From: Desmodesmus armatus
Lineage: Eukaryota > Chlorophyta > Chlorophyceae > Sphaeropleales > Scenedesmaceae
DNA: 64,000 nt
Assembly (NCBI GenBank): GCA_007449985.2
Contig: VIIQ02000354.1
Span: forward strand, 1-64,000
Reading direction: 5' to 3'
In this document: piece by piece, positions 21,401 through 28,800 of the stretch
How the letters are laid out: the number at the start of each line of letters is the position of its first letter
How positions within the stretch are numbered: position 1 is the stretch's first letter
Position numbers and translations under genes: made by a program
The notes under the pieces: model-generated
The model's input: the letters and a program-made list of their open reading frames with translations, nothing else
Told to the model about the DNA's origin: nothing
The model's database searches: none

Positions 21401-23098
21401 ACCTTCAGATCTGCCAGTGGCGTCACCGGTGCCACCCCTGTCTGCTGCTGCTGCTGCTGGCCTAGCCGCCGGCGGCGGCAGCAGCAGCAGCGTGGCGGCT
21501 CGGGCCTTTGGCCTCGGCAGCCCCTACCTCACCCCCGACTACCTGTGCCATCAGCAGCAGCAACAGCGGGCGGCGGCTGTCGGCGGCCCAGTCAGCTCTA
21601 TGGAAGCAGTCTCCGCTGGCGGCCCGTCAGCAGCAGCAGCAGCAGCAGCAGTGGGGCCTGGTGGGGTGCACCTAGTGGGCGAGGGGCTCTGGACGGCTGT
21701 CAGCAGCGACAGCAGCACCAGCAGCAGCCCCCGGCGGCAGCAGCAGCAGCCGCAGCAGGGCCTGCAAGGGTACGCCACGAGTCCCTTGGGGCGCCCAGCG
21801 GCGGCGGCCGGCAGCAGCCCGGCGGCTGCGGCGGCTGCCGTCAATGCAGCCGCCGTGTCGGCGGCTGTGGCGGCAGCGGCGGCTGAGGCGGGACTTGGCG
21901 GCGGCTTTGCAGGTGGGCATGAGGCCCTGGCAGCGTCCCTGCAGCAGCAGCAGCAACAGCCGAGGCACCAAAGGACAAGCTCTAGGGTCTTTCAAACCTG
22001 GGCCCATACGGTGGCGGCAGCATCAGCAACAGTAGCAGCAGCTCGGCCATGGTGGCTCCTTCTGGCAGCGCAGTGCAGAGCCCGCTTGTGCCGGCGGCTG
22101 CGGCGGCTGGCTTGGCAGCCGCCGGGCGGTCGAGCTTCGGCCAGCAACTGTTGCATCAACAGGGCGTGGTGCCGCCGCCAGCGGCTGCTGTTGGCGGCGG
22201 CAGCGGCATGCGAGGAATGGGGGGTGCGGGGCTCGGGGCACCTGCGCTCAGCAGCAGCTTGCCAAATGCTGCCAGCGGTGGCAGCAGCATCTGGTCGTAT
22301 GAACCCACAGGCAAGCTGGGTGGTGCGGCTGGTAGTGTGGATGGAGGGGTTGGTGTCATGGGCAGAGGCACGGGTAGTGGCTACGGGAGTCCAGCAAGGG
22401 CAGGAGCACCGACGGCTGGGCCGGCGGCTGCTGCGGCAGCGGCGGCTGCTGGCAGAAGTGCAGCGGCCAATGCTGCCGCGGCTCGGGTGTTGTTTCCGCA
22501 AGGGGCCCGCGCCGCCGCCAGCACCGCCAGCGCCCAACAACAGCAGCACCAGCGGAGTCAGTCAGGCACAGCGCGGTTTGCAGCCGCCGGCAGCAATAGT
22601 GGCAGCAATGCCGCCTCTCAGAGCCCCAAGGTGGTGTTGCATGGCTCCTTGCCCGGTATCCATGGCGGTTTAGCGGCTGGCGCAGGCCTTGGCCCAGTGT
22701 TCAAGGGCCCTGGCCAGGGTCTGAGCAGCAGCCTGGGGTCTCCAGGGCTGGGCGGCTACGGCGGCCGTCATCTGCAGCAGCCGCCGGCAGCTGGCCGGGT
22801 GGGGGCCGTCGGGTCTCCAGCGGCGGCTACAGCAACCGCCGCAAGTTTGGCAGCTGCGCCTGCTGGACCATCCGGTGTAGCTGGTGAGCCAGATGTGCCA
22901 TCACACTTCCGCTGCCCGCTCACTCAAAGGGTGATGCGTGACCCCGTGAGTGCCTTGGACGGTCACACCTATGAGAGGGTTGCCATTGAGCAGTGGGTCT
23001 CACGCTATGGCACGAGCCCGCTGCTAGGCACCCCACTCAGTGTGGCTGACCTCACTCCCAACCTCACGCTCAAGGCTATGATCTCACTCTACCTGTGA
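2570..23098 (+). CDS. Giant ankyrin-repeat U-box protein, probable E3 ubiquitin ligase
   Basis: Modelled exons: 2570-3071, 3680-6987, 7623-7772, 8450-9500, 9990-10226, 10822-11000, 11783-12357, 12950-14512, 14709-15166, 16319-16854, 17474-18189, 18451-18902, 19158-19298, 19690-23098. Every junction has GT..AG and the reading phase agrees on both sides. The product is about 4,400 residues. The first two exons are Gln/Ala/Ser-rich linker with basic clusters (KRKSRHTVRR near 5053, KRQRK near 6664). Roughly 25 ankyrin repeats of the TALHLAAAxGH type follow, then a Lys/Glu/Ala-rich charged segment, a long Ala/Ser/Gly linker and a C-terminal U-box. In U-box families ankyrin repeats bind the substrate and the U-box recruits the E2; that role here is inference. 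The frame steps by -1 inside exons near 4700, 5110-5155, 5600, 5790-5850, 9140, 10862, 11910, 13515, 20800 and 21990, so the sequence does not translate unbroken. The ATG at 2570 is the first in frame; the true start may be further upstream. Confidence 0.82.
7249..8166 (+). repeat. Partial copies of exon 7623-7772
   Basis: Two copies of the exon's 5' part lie upstream: 7249-7310, and 7434-7520 with a CTG-run acceptor GCGCAG. Two copies of its 3' part lie downstream: 7860-7910 and 8079-8166, the latter ending at the same GATGCAG|GTATGTT donor as the real exon. Only 7623-7772 contains both halves, and its phase fits the neighbouring exons. The copies keep recognisable acceptor or donor sites and could act as decoys. 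Confidence 0.75.
8283..8350 (+). repeat. 5'-part copy of exon 8450-9500
   Basis: After the acceptor CGTGACAG this segment reads VDAAGHTALHVAAATRHVQV, nearly the same as the start of the real exon at 8450 (VDAAGRTALHLAAAAGHVQV after CTCAACAG). The copy then runs into intron-like sequence. Use of this acceptor would keep frame for about 22 codons only. Confidence 0.75.
9679..10740 (+). repeat. Partial copies of exon 9990-10226
   Basis: The 5' part (GDYNLVNxVLxLVLGEW) occurs three times: 9679-9745, 9825-9890 (with a stop at its Trp position) and in the real exon at 9990. The 3' part (YWVPYGELPPPPKG..AEWVMARDENG) also occurs three times: in the real exon, at 10325-10481 (diverged, still followed by GTGCGTG) and at 10583-10740 (donor lost). 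All 5' copies lie upstream of the intact exon and all 3' copies downstream. Confidence 0.8.
11224..11312 (+). repeat. 3'-part copy of exon 10822-11000
   Basis: The segment repeats the second half of the exon (GGCAGCTGGCAGCCACTA.. to CACGGCCTGCAG) and ends at a GGTATGA donor. An in-frame TAG interrupts it (GATGCAGAATAGGAT). A shorter fragment, CACCTGGCAGCTGCAGGCAG, lies at 11094-11113 inside the G-rich intron. Confidence 0.75.
11571..11602 (+). repeat. 5'-part copy of exon 11783-12357
   Basis: CCCTGCAG followed by ACGCCCGCTCACTGTGCAG repeats the acceptor and first codons of the real exon at 11783 (CCCTGCAG|ACGCCCGCCCACTGTGC). Upstream bases are also shared, so the copied unit includes the intron end. 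Confidence 0.65.
12554..12860 (+). repeat. Two 5'-part copies of exon 12950-14512, preceded by an internal copy of the previous exon
   Basis: At 12554-12637 the copy reads VDATDVDGLSPIHYAAASVD and ends with a stop; at 12808-12858 it is more decayed. The intact exon at 12950 reads VDAADADGLSPIHYAAAIGD. At 12390-12437 lies a fragment reading WLPLHWAAARGFV, an internal piece of exon 11783-12357 lying downstream of it. The two acceptors with a CAACAG end are preceded by C-runs. Confidence 0.75.
13330..13480 (+). repeat. In-frame internal duplication in exon 12950-14512
   Basis: CDPDLAAAAAATAEPGDMIF and CDPDLAAAAVRLAEPGDMVF are adjacent in-frame copies of about 30 codons. Unlike the intronic copies, both lie in coding sequence in the same frame, so this one lengthened the protein. 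Confidence 0.7.
15296..15379 (+). repeat. 3'-part copy of exon 14709-15166
   Basis: The segment repeats the end of the exon (TTGCCGCTGCACTTGGCGGC..GATGGTGATGGCCATG) and keeps the GTGAGTA donor. It lies in the intron directly downstream, just after a G-run at 15288-15300. Confidence 0.8.
15457..16200 (+). repeat. Four tandem 5'-part copies of exon 16319-16854
   Basis: Copies start at 15457, 15672, 15871 and 16104, each after an AG, and read VDLHxPDGSGATATQLAANH for up to 30 codons before joining intron sequence. The real exon starts at 16319 and alone continues into the rest of the coding sequence. Copies one and four share the same downstream intron block (GCACATTTTTTCCACGTGCT), so whole acceptor-plus-exon-start units were amplified in tandem. 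Each acceptor follows a long C-run except the first. Confidence 0.85.
17036..17392 (+). repeat. 3'-part copy of exon 16319-16854 and 5'-part copy of exon 17474-18189
   Basis: 17036-17104 repeats VMSGLEAVLVQLLQAPGVDV and its CAG|GTAGG donor. 17309-17392 repeats the acceptor CCCTGCAG and RDAQGNTPLHLAVAALLP of the next exon. The intron between two real exons therefore holds one donor-side copy followed by one acceptor-side copy, in the order the general rule predicts. Confidence 0.8.
19034..19100 (+). repeat. 5'-part copy of exon 19158-19298
   Basis: A CTG run ending in CTGCAG is followed by GTTGCTGCTGGCTCCCTTGA, matching GTTGCTGCCAGCAACGGCTC of the real exon, which also follows a CTG run (ending CTGTAG). 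The whole CTG-run acceptor was duplicated with the exon start. Confidence 0.7.
19945..20160 (+). other. Charged Lys/Glu/Ala helical segment
   Basis: Within the last exon of the ankyrin gene the chain runs through alternating acidic and basic blocks (AEREKKKAKKAKKAKKKAAA, then EEEEAQERERQEQAEA). This is typical of a long single helix or coiled coil and could also carry a nuclear localisation signal. The frame is stable here, which supports this exon's reading. Confidence 0.6.
22898..23095 (+). other. U-box domain (C-terminus of the ankyrin protein)
   Basis: The last 66 residues match the U-box pattern. They have HFRCPLTQRVMRDPVSALDG, then HTYERVAIEQW, an SPLLGTPL segment where canonical boxes have SPxTGxPL, and the closing LTPNLTLKAMI before the TGA at 23096-23098. 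The usual hydrophobic and proline positions of the E2-binding surface are present, with no sign of decay. U-boxes act as E2-binding domains in ubiquitin ligases; PUB/CHIP-like proteins are the family context. Confidence 0.93.
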
Positions 23099-23691
23099 GA
23101 ACAAGTGTGTGAGTCATGGTGAGGTCAGTGTGGGATGTTGTCTTGATGGTCCGTTGTGTTTTGTGTGAGGGATGGTTTGTTGAGGATTGGCCAAGGCTTT
23201 TTGACATGTTCCTGTTTGAGGTGGTTGTTTGGCAGTTGCGGGCAGACTGGGGTTGAGGGTGGTGTGTTTGTTGCAGGTGTGGTTGGGTCATGCATCATGT
23301 AGAGCGCGTGGGCGGGCCTCACTTCATTCAAGTCGTTGCCCTCACAGATTTGGGTTGCTTGTGTAGGTCAACAGAGGGAAGGCAGGCCAGTGAGGGTGGT
23401 GGGTGTTGTTTTGCGAATTTGAGAGCAGGGCAGGAGTCTTGTAGGTAGGGGTTGCAGATGGAAGTTGGTAGCCAAGTAATTGGTGGGTAGTTGCCATGTT
23501 GCGGTGTGCATGGGGGTGAGTTCAGGGATCCATCATATACTTTGGTTGCTCCTAGGGTAGTGATCTAGTGTTCAGGTACCTAAATCTTGGACCCGATCAC
23601 CTCTTCTTGCTCCATGTGCATGTGCATGCTGGGCACGTGCGTACTGCGAGGTATATGCAGTAGCGCCACTGTGAGTTGTGATGTTCAAGCC

Positions 23692-23697
23692 AATAAA
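23692..23697 (+). promoter_or_regulatory. Candidate polyadenylation signal AATAAA
   Basis: AATAAA lies about 590 bases after the U-box stop and is followed directly by GTGTGTGTC, a GT-rich element of the kind found downstream of cleavage sites. Chlorophytes usually use TGTAA, which I did not find between the stop and the array, so this is tentative. Confidence 0.3.
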
Positions 23698-24285
23698 GTG
23701 TGTGTCATATGCATGGCAGTGATGGTTAGCATGTGAGATGTAGGTGAGGCGCGGTTGTCAAGGCGCGGGTCATTCGTGCAACTAGGTTTGATGGAGGGAG
23801 TGAGGTGTGCGCGTTCTGGCGGGGAGGATGTGTTTGTACACGCTAAATGCGGGCCAGTGGGGGTCTATGTGTGGTCAAGCCTTTGCGCCTTGCAAAGCTT
23901 GTGGTAGCAACAACAATGATACATGTGTTTGGTTGTGTCAGGGACACATCTAAGCGTTGTTTGGACTTTCAAGGGTGGCAGTGTCGCGGGCATGCAGCGT
24001 CAACTTGTGTTGCCTTGATTGTGGCAAGATAATGTGGCCGTGTGTGGAGTGAGTGAAGCGGCGTCGACTTGAGCCGTTTGTTAGAGTGATGTTTTGCTGG
24101 TTCCATGGGGTGTCGCAGTTGGTGCAGCTGCAATGTGTGTGTGTGGGTGATGGGGTGGTCAGTGAAAACAGAGGTGGTAATGTCGACCGTGGTGTGAAGT
24201 TTCACCTGCATCCAAGCGCATGTCAATATCTCTGTTGTGTGTGTCGAACGTGTCCATCCAGCTATCCCTCAGTTGCAAGCTTCAA

Positions 24286-24397
24286 AGTCGATTGATCAGA
24301 CAGCAGACCGCAACGCTGTGTCACAACAACTTTATGGAACTAAGCGCCAAGAGCAAGTGAACCATCAGATGCAGGGGAAGAACGTTGTACCTGGTGG
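24286..24397 (+). repeat. Dispersed repeat interrupted by the array (left part)
   Basis: The sequence from CGATTGATCA through CAGACAGCAGACC, ACGCTGTG, AAGTGAA, CAGATGCAGGGG to TGTACCTGG aligns with 44283-44430. The array begins immediately after it. A short stretch resembling the continuation of the 44-kb copy (TGTAGTGCCTGTACATG, 36679-36695) follows the array's right end. This locus therefore looks like an occupied insertion site. Confidence 0.65.
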
Positions 24398-25137
24398 TAG
24401 GGTGGTGCAAAAGTAACTTCCACCTGCGCAGAAAAGTCCCCTAACAGAGGTTCCACAGCATATCTGCCAGTACTGCTGTGGCATTGGGGAGGCACTGGTG
24501 TGGTGATGTGCCCTAGCTATACCAGAGTCCTACCCTGTGTTTGGCTGGCCATCTGTGGTGGGGTGTGTGTGTGGTGGTGGGTCCCCCGGTTTCCCTTGTT
24601 TCATGTACCCTGGGCATGGTGAGCCTGAGTTGAGGCTGAAGCAGGTTGGGGCTAGGTTGGCAACTGGGTGTAATGTTTACCCTACAACATGTGCATTGCT
24701 TGCATGCCTTTGGCTGTGTTGTGTTCAGTGGTGCATCTGGCTGAAAACTGCTTTGCCAGACCTAGGACTCGAACTGGGTACCTGCTATCCTGCATTCCTA
24801 CTGTTCAGCACCACAGCCATGGATGGTGCAGCTCAACTTGGTGCAAGCTGCAGCTTTTACTGTGCCATTACACATAGTGTTCTGCCAGCATGATTCTGTT
24901 GGCTGTGGGCATGTGGCAGGGTGGGGTAATTTTGACAAGATGAGTGGTACATGGCAAGTGTGCGTTATCCTGCACGTGCCTAGCTTGCAACTGCACAGTT
25001 GCCTGATGCTGCTGCTGGCACAGTGGCTGCATCACAGCTAGTCATAGTAACCAAGCACACTGCAAGCAGTAGAATCAAAGCCTGCCTGGGTGAGGAGCAT
25101 GCTGCAGAAGGGGCCAAGTTACTTAAGCACCACCCTA
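24398..25137 (+). mobile_element. Non-autonomous mariner-like element, copy 1 (right end of the element is also the array end in copy 8)
   Basis: The left end is TA then GGGTGGTGCAAAAGTAACTT. The right end is AAGTTACTTAAGCACCACCC then TA. The two 20-base ends are inverted repeats with 18 matches. TA on both sides is the target duplication of Tc1/mariner elements, and GGTGCAAAAGTAA resembles, as I recall it, the end of mariner-derived elements such as human MADE1/Hsmar1. At 736 bp between the TAs and with no long ATG-started frame, the element is non-autonomous. Other copies are 26046-26785, 27694-28433, 29342-30081, 30990-31729, 32638-33377, 34286-35025 and 35934-36673. Confidence 0.75.
24757..24826 (-). 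other. tRNA-like sequence with A-box and B-box matches inside the element
   Basis: On the minus strand TGGCTGTGGTG (24819-24809) resembles the pol III A box and AGTTCGAGTCC (24775-24765) the B box, with a start-to-start distance of 44, close to that of a tRNA gene. A D-arm-like stem GCTG/CAGT can be drawn, but the anticodon, T and acceptor stems do not pair well. It is therefore a tRNA-derived relic at best. It recurs in all eight elements at 1,648-bp steps. Confidence 0.35.
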
Positions 25138-25838
25138 TGACCCCAATGTCGTGGCGACACCCCATCATCACTGACCTCAAGAAATCTCCACAACCAGATG
25201 GCAAGCTTGGGGACAGTCCCAGACTATGTGGTCAGTACACAGTACCCATGCTTGCCATTGCATGGCAACCTGCTGCTCTGCCTCTCTGTGGTGTTGTCAA
25301 TGTGACCATCCTCACATCAAGCCACCCACAACTCACCAAAACCATGGTGAAAGTTTGGATACATCTCCCAGCTGCCCTGTTGCTCAAGTACAGCAATGCC
25401 CCACACCAGAGGTTTGCCACGCATCCAACATCACTAGTGATGCGGGTGGGAAGCTCAGCAAACACCGACAGTGGGAGAGCGGGCGCGTCAGGCCGACCCA
25501 TTGCGAGGCTGCCGACCAGCTGTAGGGACCAGGTTGCTGGAGAGCGACCCTGCAAGCCAGGGGCGAGGCTTCACATCGTAATTTTGCCATCACAAATACT
25601 GACATTTCTCATGCTTTGCATTGGCGGGCTCCAACAGCGCTTCAGCGCTGACTTGCTGTTGTCGATCAATCGATGGCGGCAACCGACCAGTACAGCAGCA
25701 TGGCGTCCAGCCATTGCGCCAGCCCGGTCGTTTTATTTTTGGTTTGTTATAACTTTTATGTGCACGCCGGCGTCCGAAGTTACCGACAAAATTGTTCGTT
25801 TGTGGTTGCTCAATGTGTGCAGGGTGTACGGCTGTTGA
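25137..25838 (+). CDS. Unrecognised 233-residue frame in the array spacer, repeated seven times
   Basis: An ATG at 25137 overlaps the element's terminal TA and opens a 233-residue frame through the spacer, starting MTPMSWRHPIITDL and ending with TGA at 25836-25838. It recurs in units 1-7 with at most one base change. I recognise no domain, and the composition (many Trp, His and Pro) is not convincing. Absence of change between copies reflects recent amplification and is no evidence of selection. It is probably noncoding. Confidence 0.15.
   Translation: MTPMSWRHPIITDLKKSPQPDGKLGDSPRLCGQYTVPMLAIAWQPAALPLCGVVNVTILTSSHPQLTKTMVKVWIHLPAALLLKYSNAPHQRFATHPTSLVMRVGSSANTDSGRAGASGRPIARLPTSCRDQVAGERPCKPGARLHIVILPSQILTFLMLCIGGLQQRFSADLLLSINRWRQPTSTAAWRPAIAPARSFYFWFVITFMCTPASEVTDKIVRLWLLNVCRVYGC
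25429..25442. repeat. 14-bp perfect palindrome in each spacer
   Basis: CATCACTAGTGATG reads the same on both strands and recurs in every spacer. Other short inverted repeats nearby are CAGCGC-TTCA-GCGCTG near 25635 and GCAACTG-CA-CAGTTGC near 24987 (the latter in the element). Confidence 0.6.
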
Positions 25839-28800
25839 GACTACAGTGGTCTCCACAGGAGGCAGCAGCAGCACTAGCAGGCAGCAGCAAAATTCCTTGA
25901 ACCCCCTTGCTGCCTCAAGCAGGTGCCAGACAGCCCTGTCCTTGCAGCATTAATCATGCACTGCTGTGGCCTACTTGCTGACATTCTCGCATGGGCTGCG
26001 TCAGCGAGGGTGAGGGAGGTGAAATTTGGGGCCTCACATTTTAGATAGGGTGGTGCAAAAGTAACTTCCACCTGCGCAGAAAAGTCCCCTAACAGAGGTT
26101 CCACAGCATATCTGCCAGTACTGCTGTGGCATTGGGGAGGCACTGGTGTGGTGATGTGCCCTAGCTATACCAGAGTCCTACCCTGTGTTTGGCTGGCCAT
26201 CTGTGGTGGGGTGTGTGTGTGGTGGTGGGTCCCCCGGTTTCCCTTGTTTCATGTACCCTGGGCATGGTGAGCCTGAGTTGAGGCTGAAGCAGGTTGGGGC
26301 TAGGTTGGCAACTGGGTGTAATGTTTACCCTACAACATGTGCATTGCTTGCATGCCTTTGGCTGTGTTGTGTTCAGTGGTGCATCTGGCTGAAAACTGCT
26401 TTGCCAGACCTAGGACTCGAACTGGGTACCTGCTATCCTGCATTCCTACTGTTCAGCACCACAGCCATGGATGGTGCAGCTCAACTTGGTGCAAGCTGCA
26501 GCTTTTACTGTGCCATTACACATAGTGTTCTGCCAGCATGATTCTGTTGGCTGTGGGCATGTGGCAGGGTGGGGTAATTTTGACAAGATGAGTGGTACAT
26601 GGCAAGTGTGCGTTATCCTGCACGTGCCTAGCTTGCAACTGCACAGTTGCCTGATGCTGCTGCTGGCACAGTGGCTGCATCACAGCTAGTCATAGTAACC
26701 AAGCACACTGCAAGCAGTAGAATCAAAGCCTGCCTGGGTGAGGAGCATGCTGCAGAAGGGGCCAAGTTACTTAAGCACCACCCTATGACCCCAATGTCGT
26801 GGCGACACCCCATCATCACTGACCTCAAGAAATCTCCACAACCAGATGGCAAGCTTGGGGACAGTCCCAGACTATGTGGTCAGTACACAGTACCCATGCT
26901 TGCCATTGCATGGCAACCTGCTGCTCTGCCTCTCTGTGGTGTTGTCAATGTGACCATCCTCACATCAAGCCACCCACAACTCACCAAAACCATGGTGAAA
27001 GTTTGGATACATCTCCCAGCTGCCCTGTTGCTCAAGTACAGCAATGCCCCACACCAGAGGTTTGCCACGCATCCAACATCACTAGTGATGCGGGTGGGAA
27101 GCTCAGCAAACACCGACAGTGGGAGAGCGGGCGCGTCAGGCCGACCCATTGCGAGGCTGCCGACCAGCTGTAGGGACCAGGTTGCTGGAGAGCGACCCTG
27201 CAAGCCAGGGGCGAGGCTTCACATCGTAATTTTGCCATCACAAATACTGACATTTCTCATGCTTTGCATTGGCGGGCTCCAACAGCGCTTCAGCGCTGAC
27301 TTGCTGTTGTCGATCAATCGATGGCGGCAACCGACCAGTACAGCAGCATGGCGTCCAGCCATTGCGCCAGCCCGGTCGTTTTATTTTTGGTTTGTTATAA
27401 CTTTTATGTGCACGCCGGCGTCCGAAGTTACCGACAAAATTGTTCGTTTGTGGTTGCTCAATGTGTGCAGGGTGTACGGCTGTTGAGACTACAGTGGTCT
27501 CCACAGGAGGCAGCAGCAGCACTAGCAGGCAGCAGCAAAATTCCTTGAACCCCCTTGCTGCCTCAAGCAGGTGCCAGACAGCCCTGTCCTTGCAGCATTA
27601 ATCATGCACTGCTGTGGCCTACTTGCTGACATTCTCGCATGGGCTGCGTCAGCGAGGGTGAGGGAGGTGAAATTTGGGGCCTCACATTTTAGATAGGGTG
27701 GTGCAAAAGTAACTTCCACCTGCGCAGAAAAGTCCCCTAACAGAGGTTCCACAGCATATCTGCCAGTACTGCTGTGGCATTGGGGAGGCACTGGTGTGGT
27801 GATGTGCCCTAGCTATACCAGAGTCCTACCCTGTGTTTGGCTGGCCATCTGTGGTGGGGTGTGTGTGTGGTGGTGGGTCCCCCGGTTTCCCTTGTTTCAT
27901 GTACCCTGGGCATGGTGAGCCTGAGTTGAGGCTGAAGCAGGTTGGGGCTAGGTTGGCAACTGGGTGTAATGTTTACCCTACAACATGTGCATTGCTTGCA
28001 TGCCTTTGGCTGTGTTGTGTTCAGTGGTGCATCTGGCTGAAAACTGCTTTGCCAGACCTAGGACTCGAACTGGGTACCTGCTATCCTGCATTCCTACTGT
28101 TCAGCACCACAGCCATGGATGGTGCAGCTCAACTTGGTGCAAGCTGCAGCTTTTACTGTGCCATTACACATAGTGTTCTGCCAGCATGATTCTGTTGGCT
28201 GTGGGCATGTGGCAGGGTGGGGTAATTTTGACAAGATGAGTGGTACATGGCAAGTGTGCGTTATCCTGCACGTGCCTAGCTTGCAACTGCACAGTTGCCT
28301 GATGCTGCTGCTGGCACAGTGGCTGCATCACAGCTAGTCATAGTAACCAAGCACACTGCAAGCAGTAGAATCAAAGCCTGCCTGGGTGAGGAGCATGCTG
28401 CAGAAGGGGCCAAGTTACTTAAGCACCACCCTATGACCCCAATGTCGTGGCGACACCCCATCATCACTGACCTCAAGAAATCTCCACAACCAGATGGCAA
28501 GCTTGGGGACAGTCCCAGACTATGTGGTCAGTACACAGTACCCATGCTTGCCATTGCATGGCAACCTGCTGCTCTGCCTCTCTGTGGTGTTGTCAATGTG
28601 ACCATCCTCACATCAAGCCACCCACAACTCACCAAAACCATGGTGAAAGTTTGGATACATCTCCCAGCTGCCCTGTTGCTCAAGTACAGCAATGCCCCAC
28701 ACCAGAGGTTTGCCACGCATCCAACATCACTAGTGATGCGGGTGGGAAGCTCAGCAAACACCGACAGTGGGAGAGCGGGCGCGTCAGGCCGACCCATTGC

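Larger units (their letters stand above)
23099..24397 (+). other. 3' flank of the U-box gene
   Basis: GT-rich sequence with no coding signal. It probably contains the 3' untranslated region of the U-box gene. The last 110 bases (24286-24397) belong to a dispersed repeat that recurs at 44283-44430. Confidence 0.5.

Noticed and set aside
21913..21985. Short intron to explain the frame change near 21990
   Set aside because: The available GT and AG sites give the wrong phase; a single missing base fits better and matches the other -1 steps.
24999..25838. 279-residue frame in each array unit as a transposase or conserved gene
   Set aside because: Its start is TTG, the first ATG gives 233 residues, no DDE/DDD or other motif is visible, and identity among copies is explained by recent tandem amplification.
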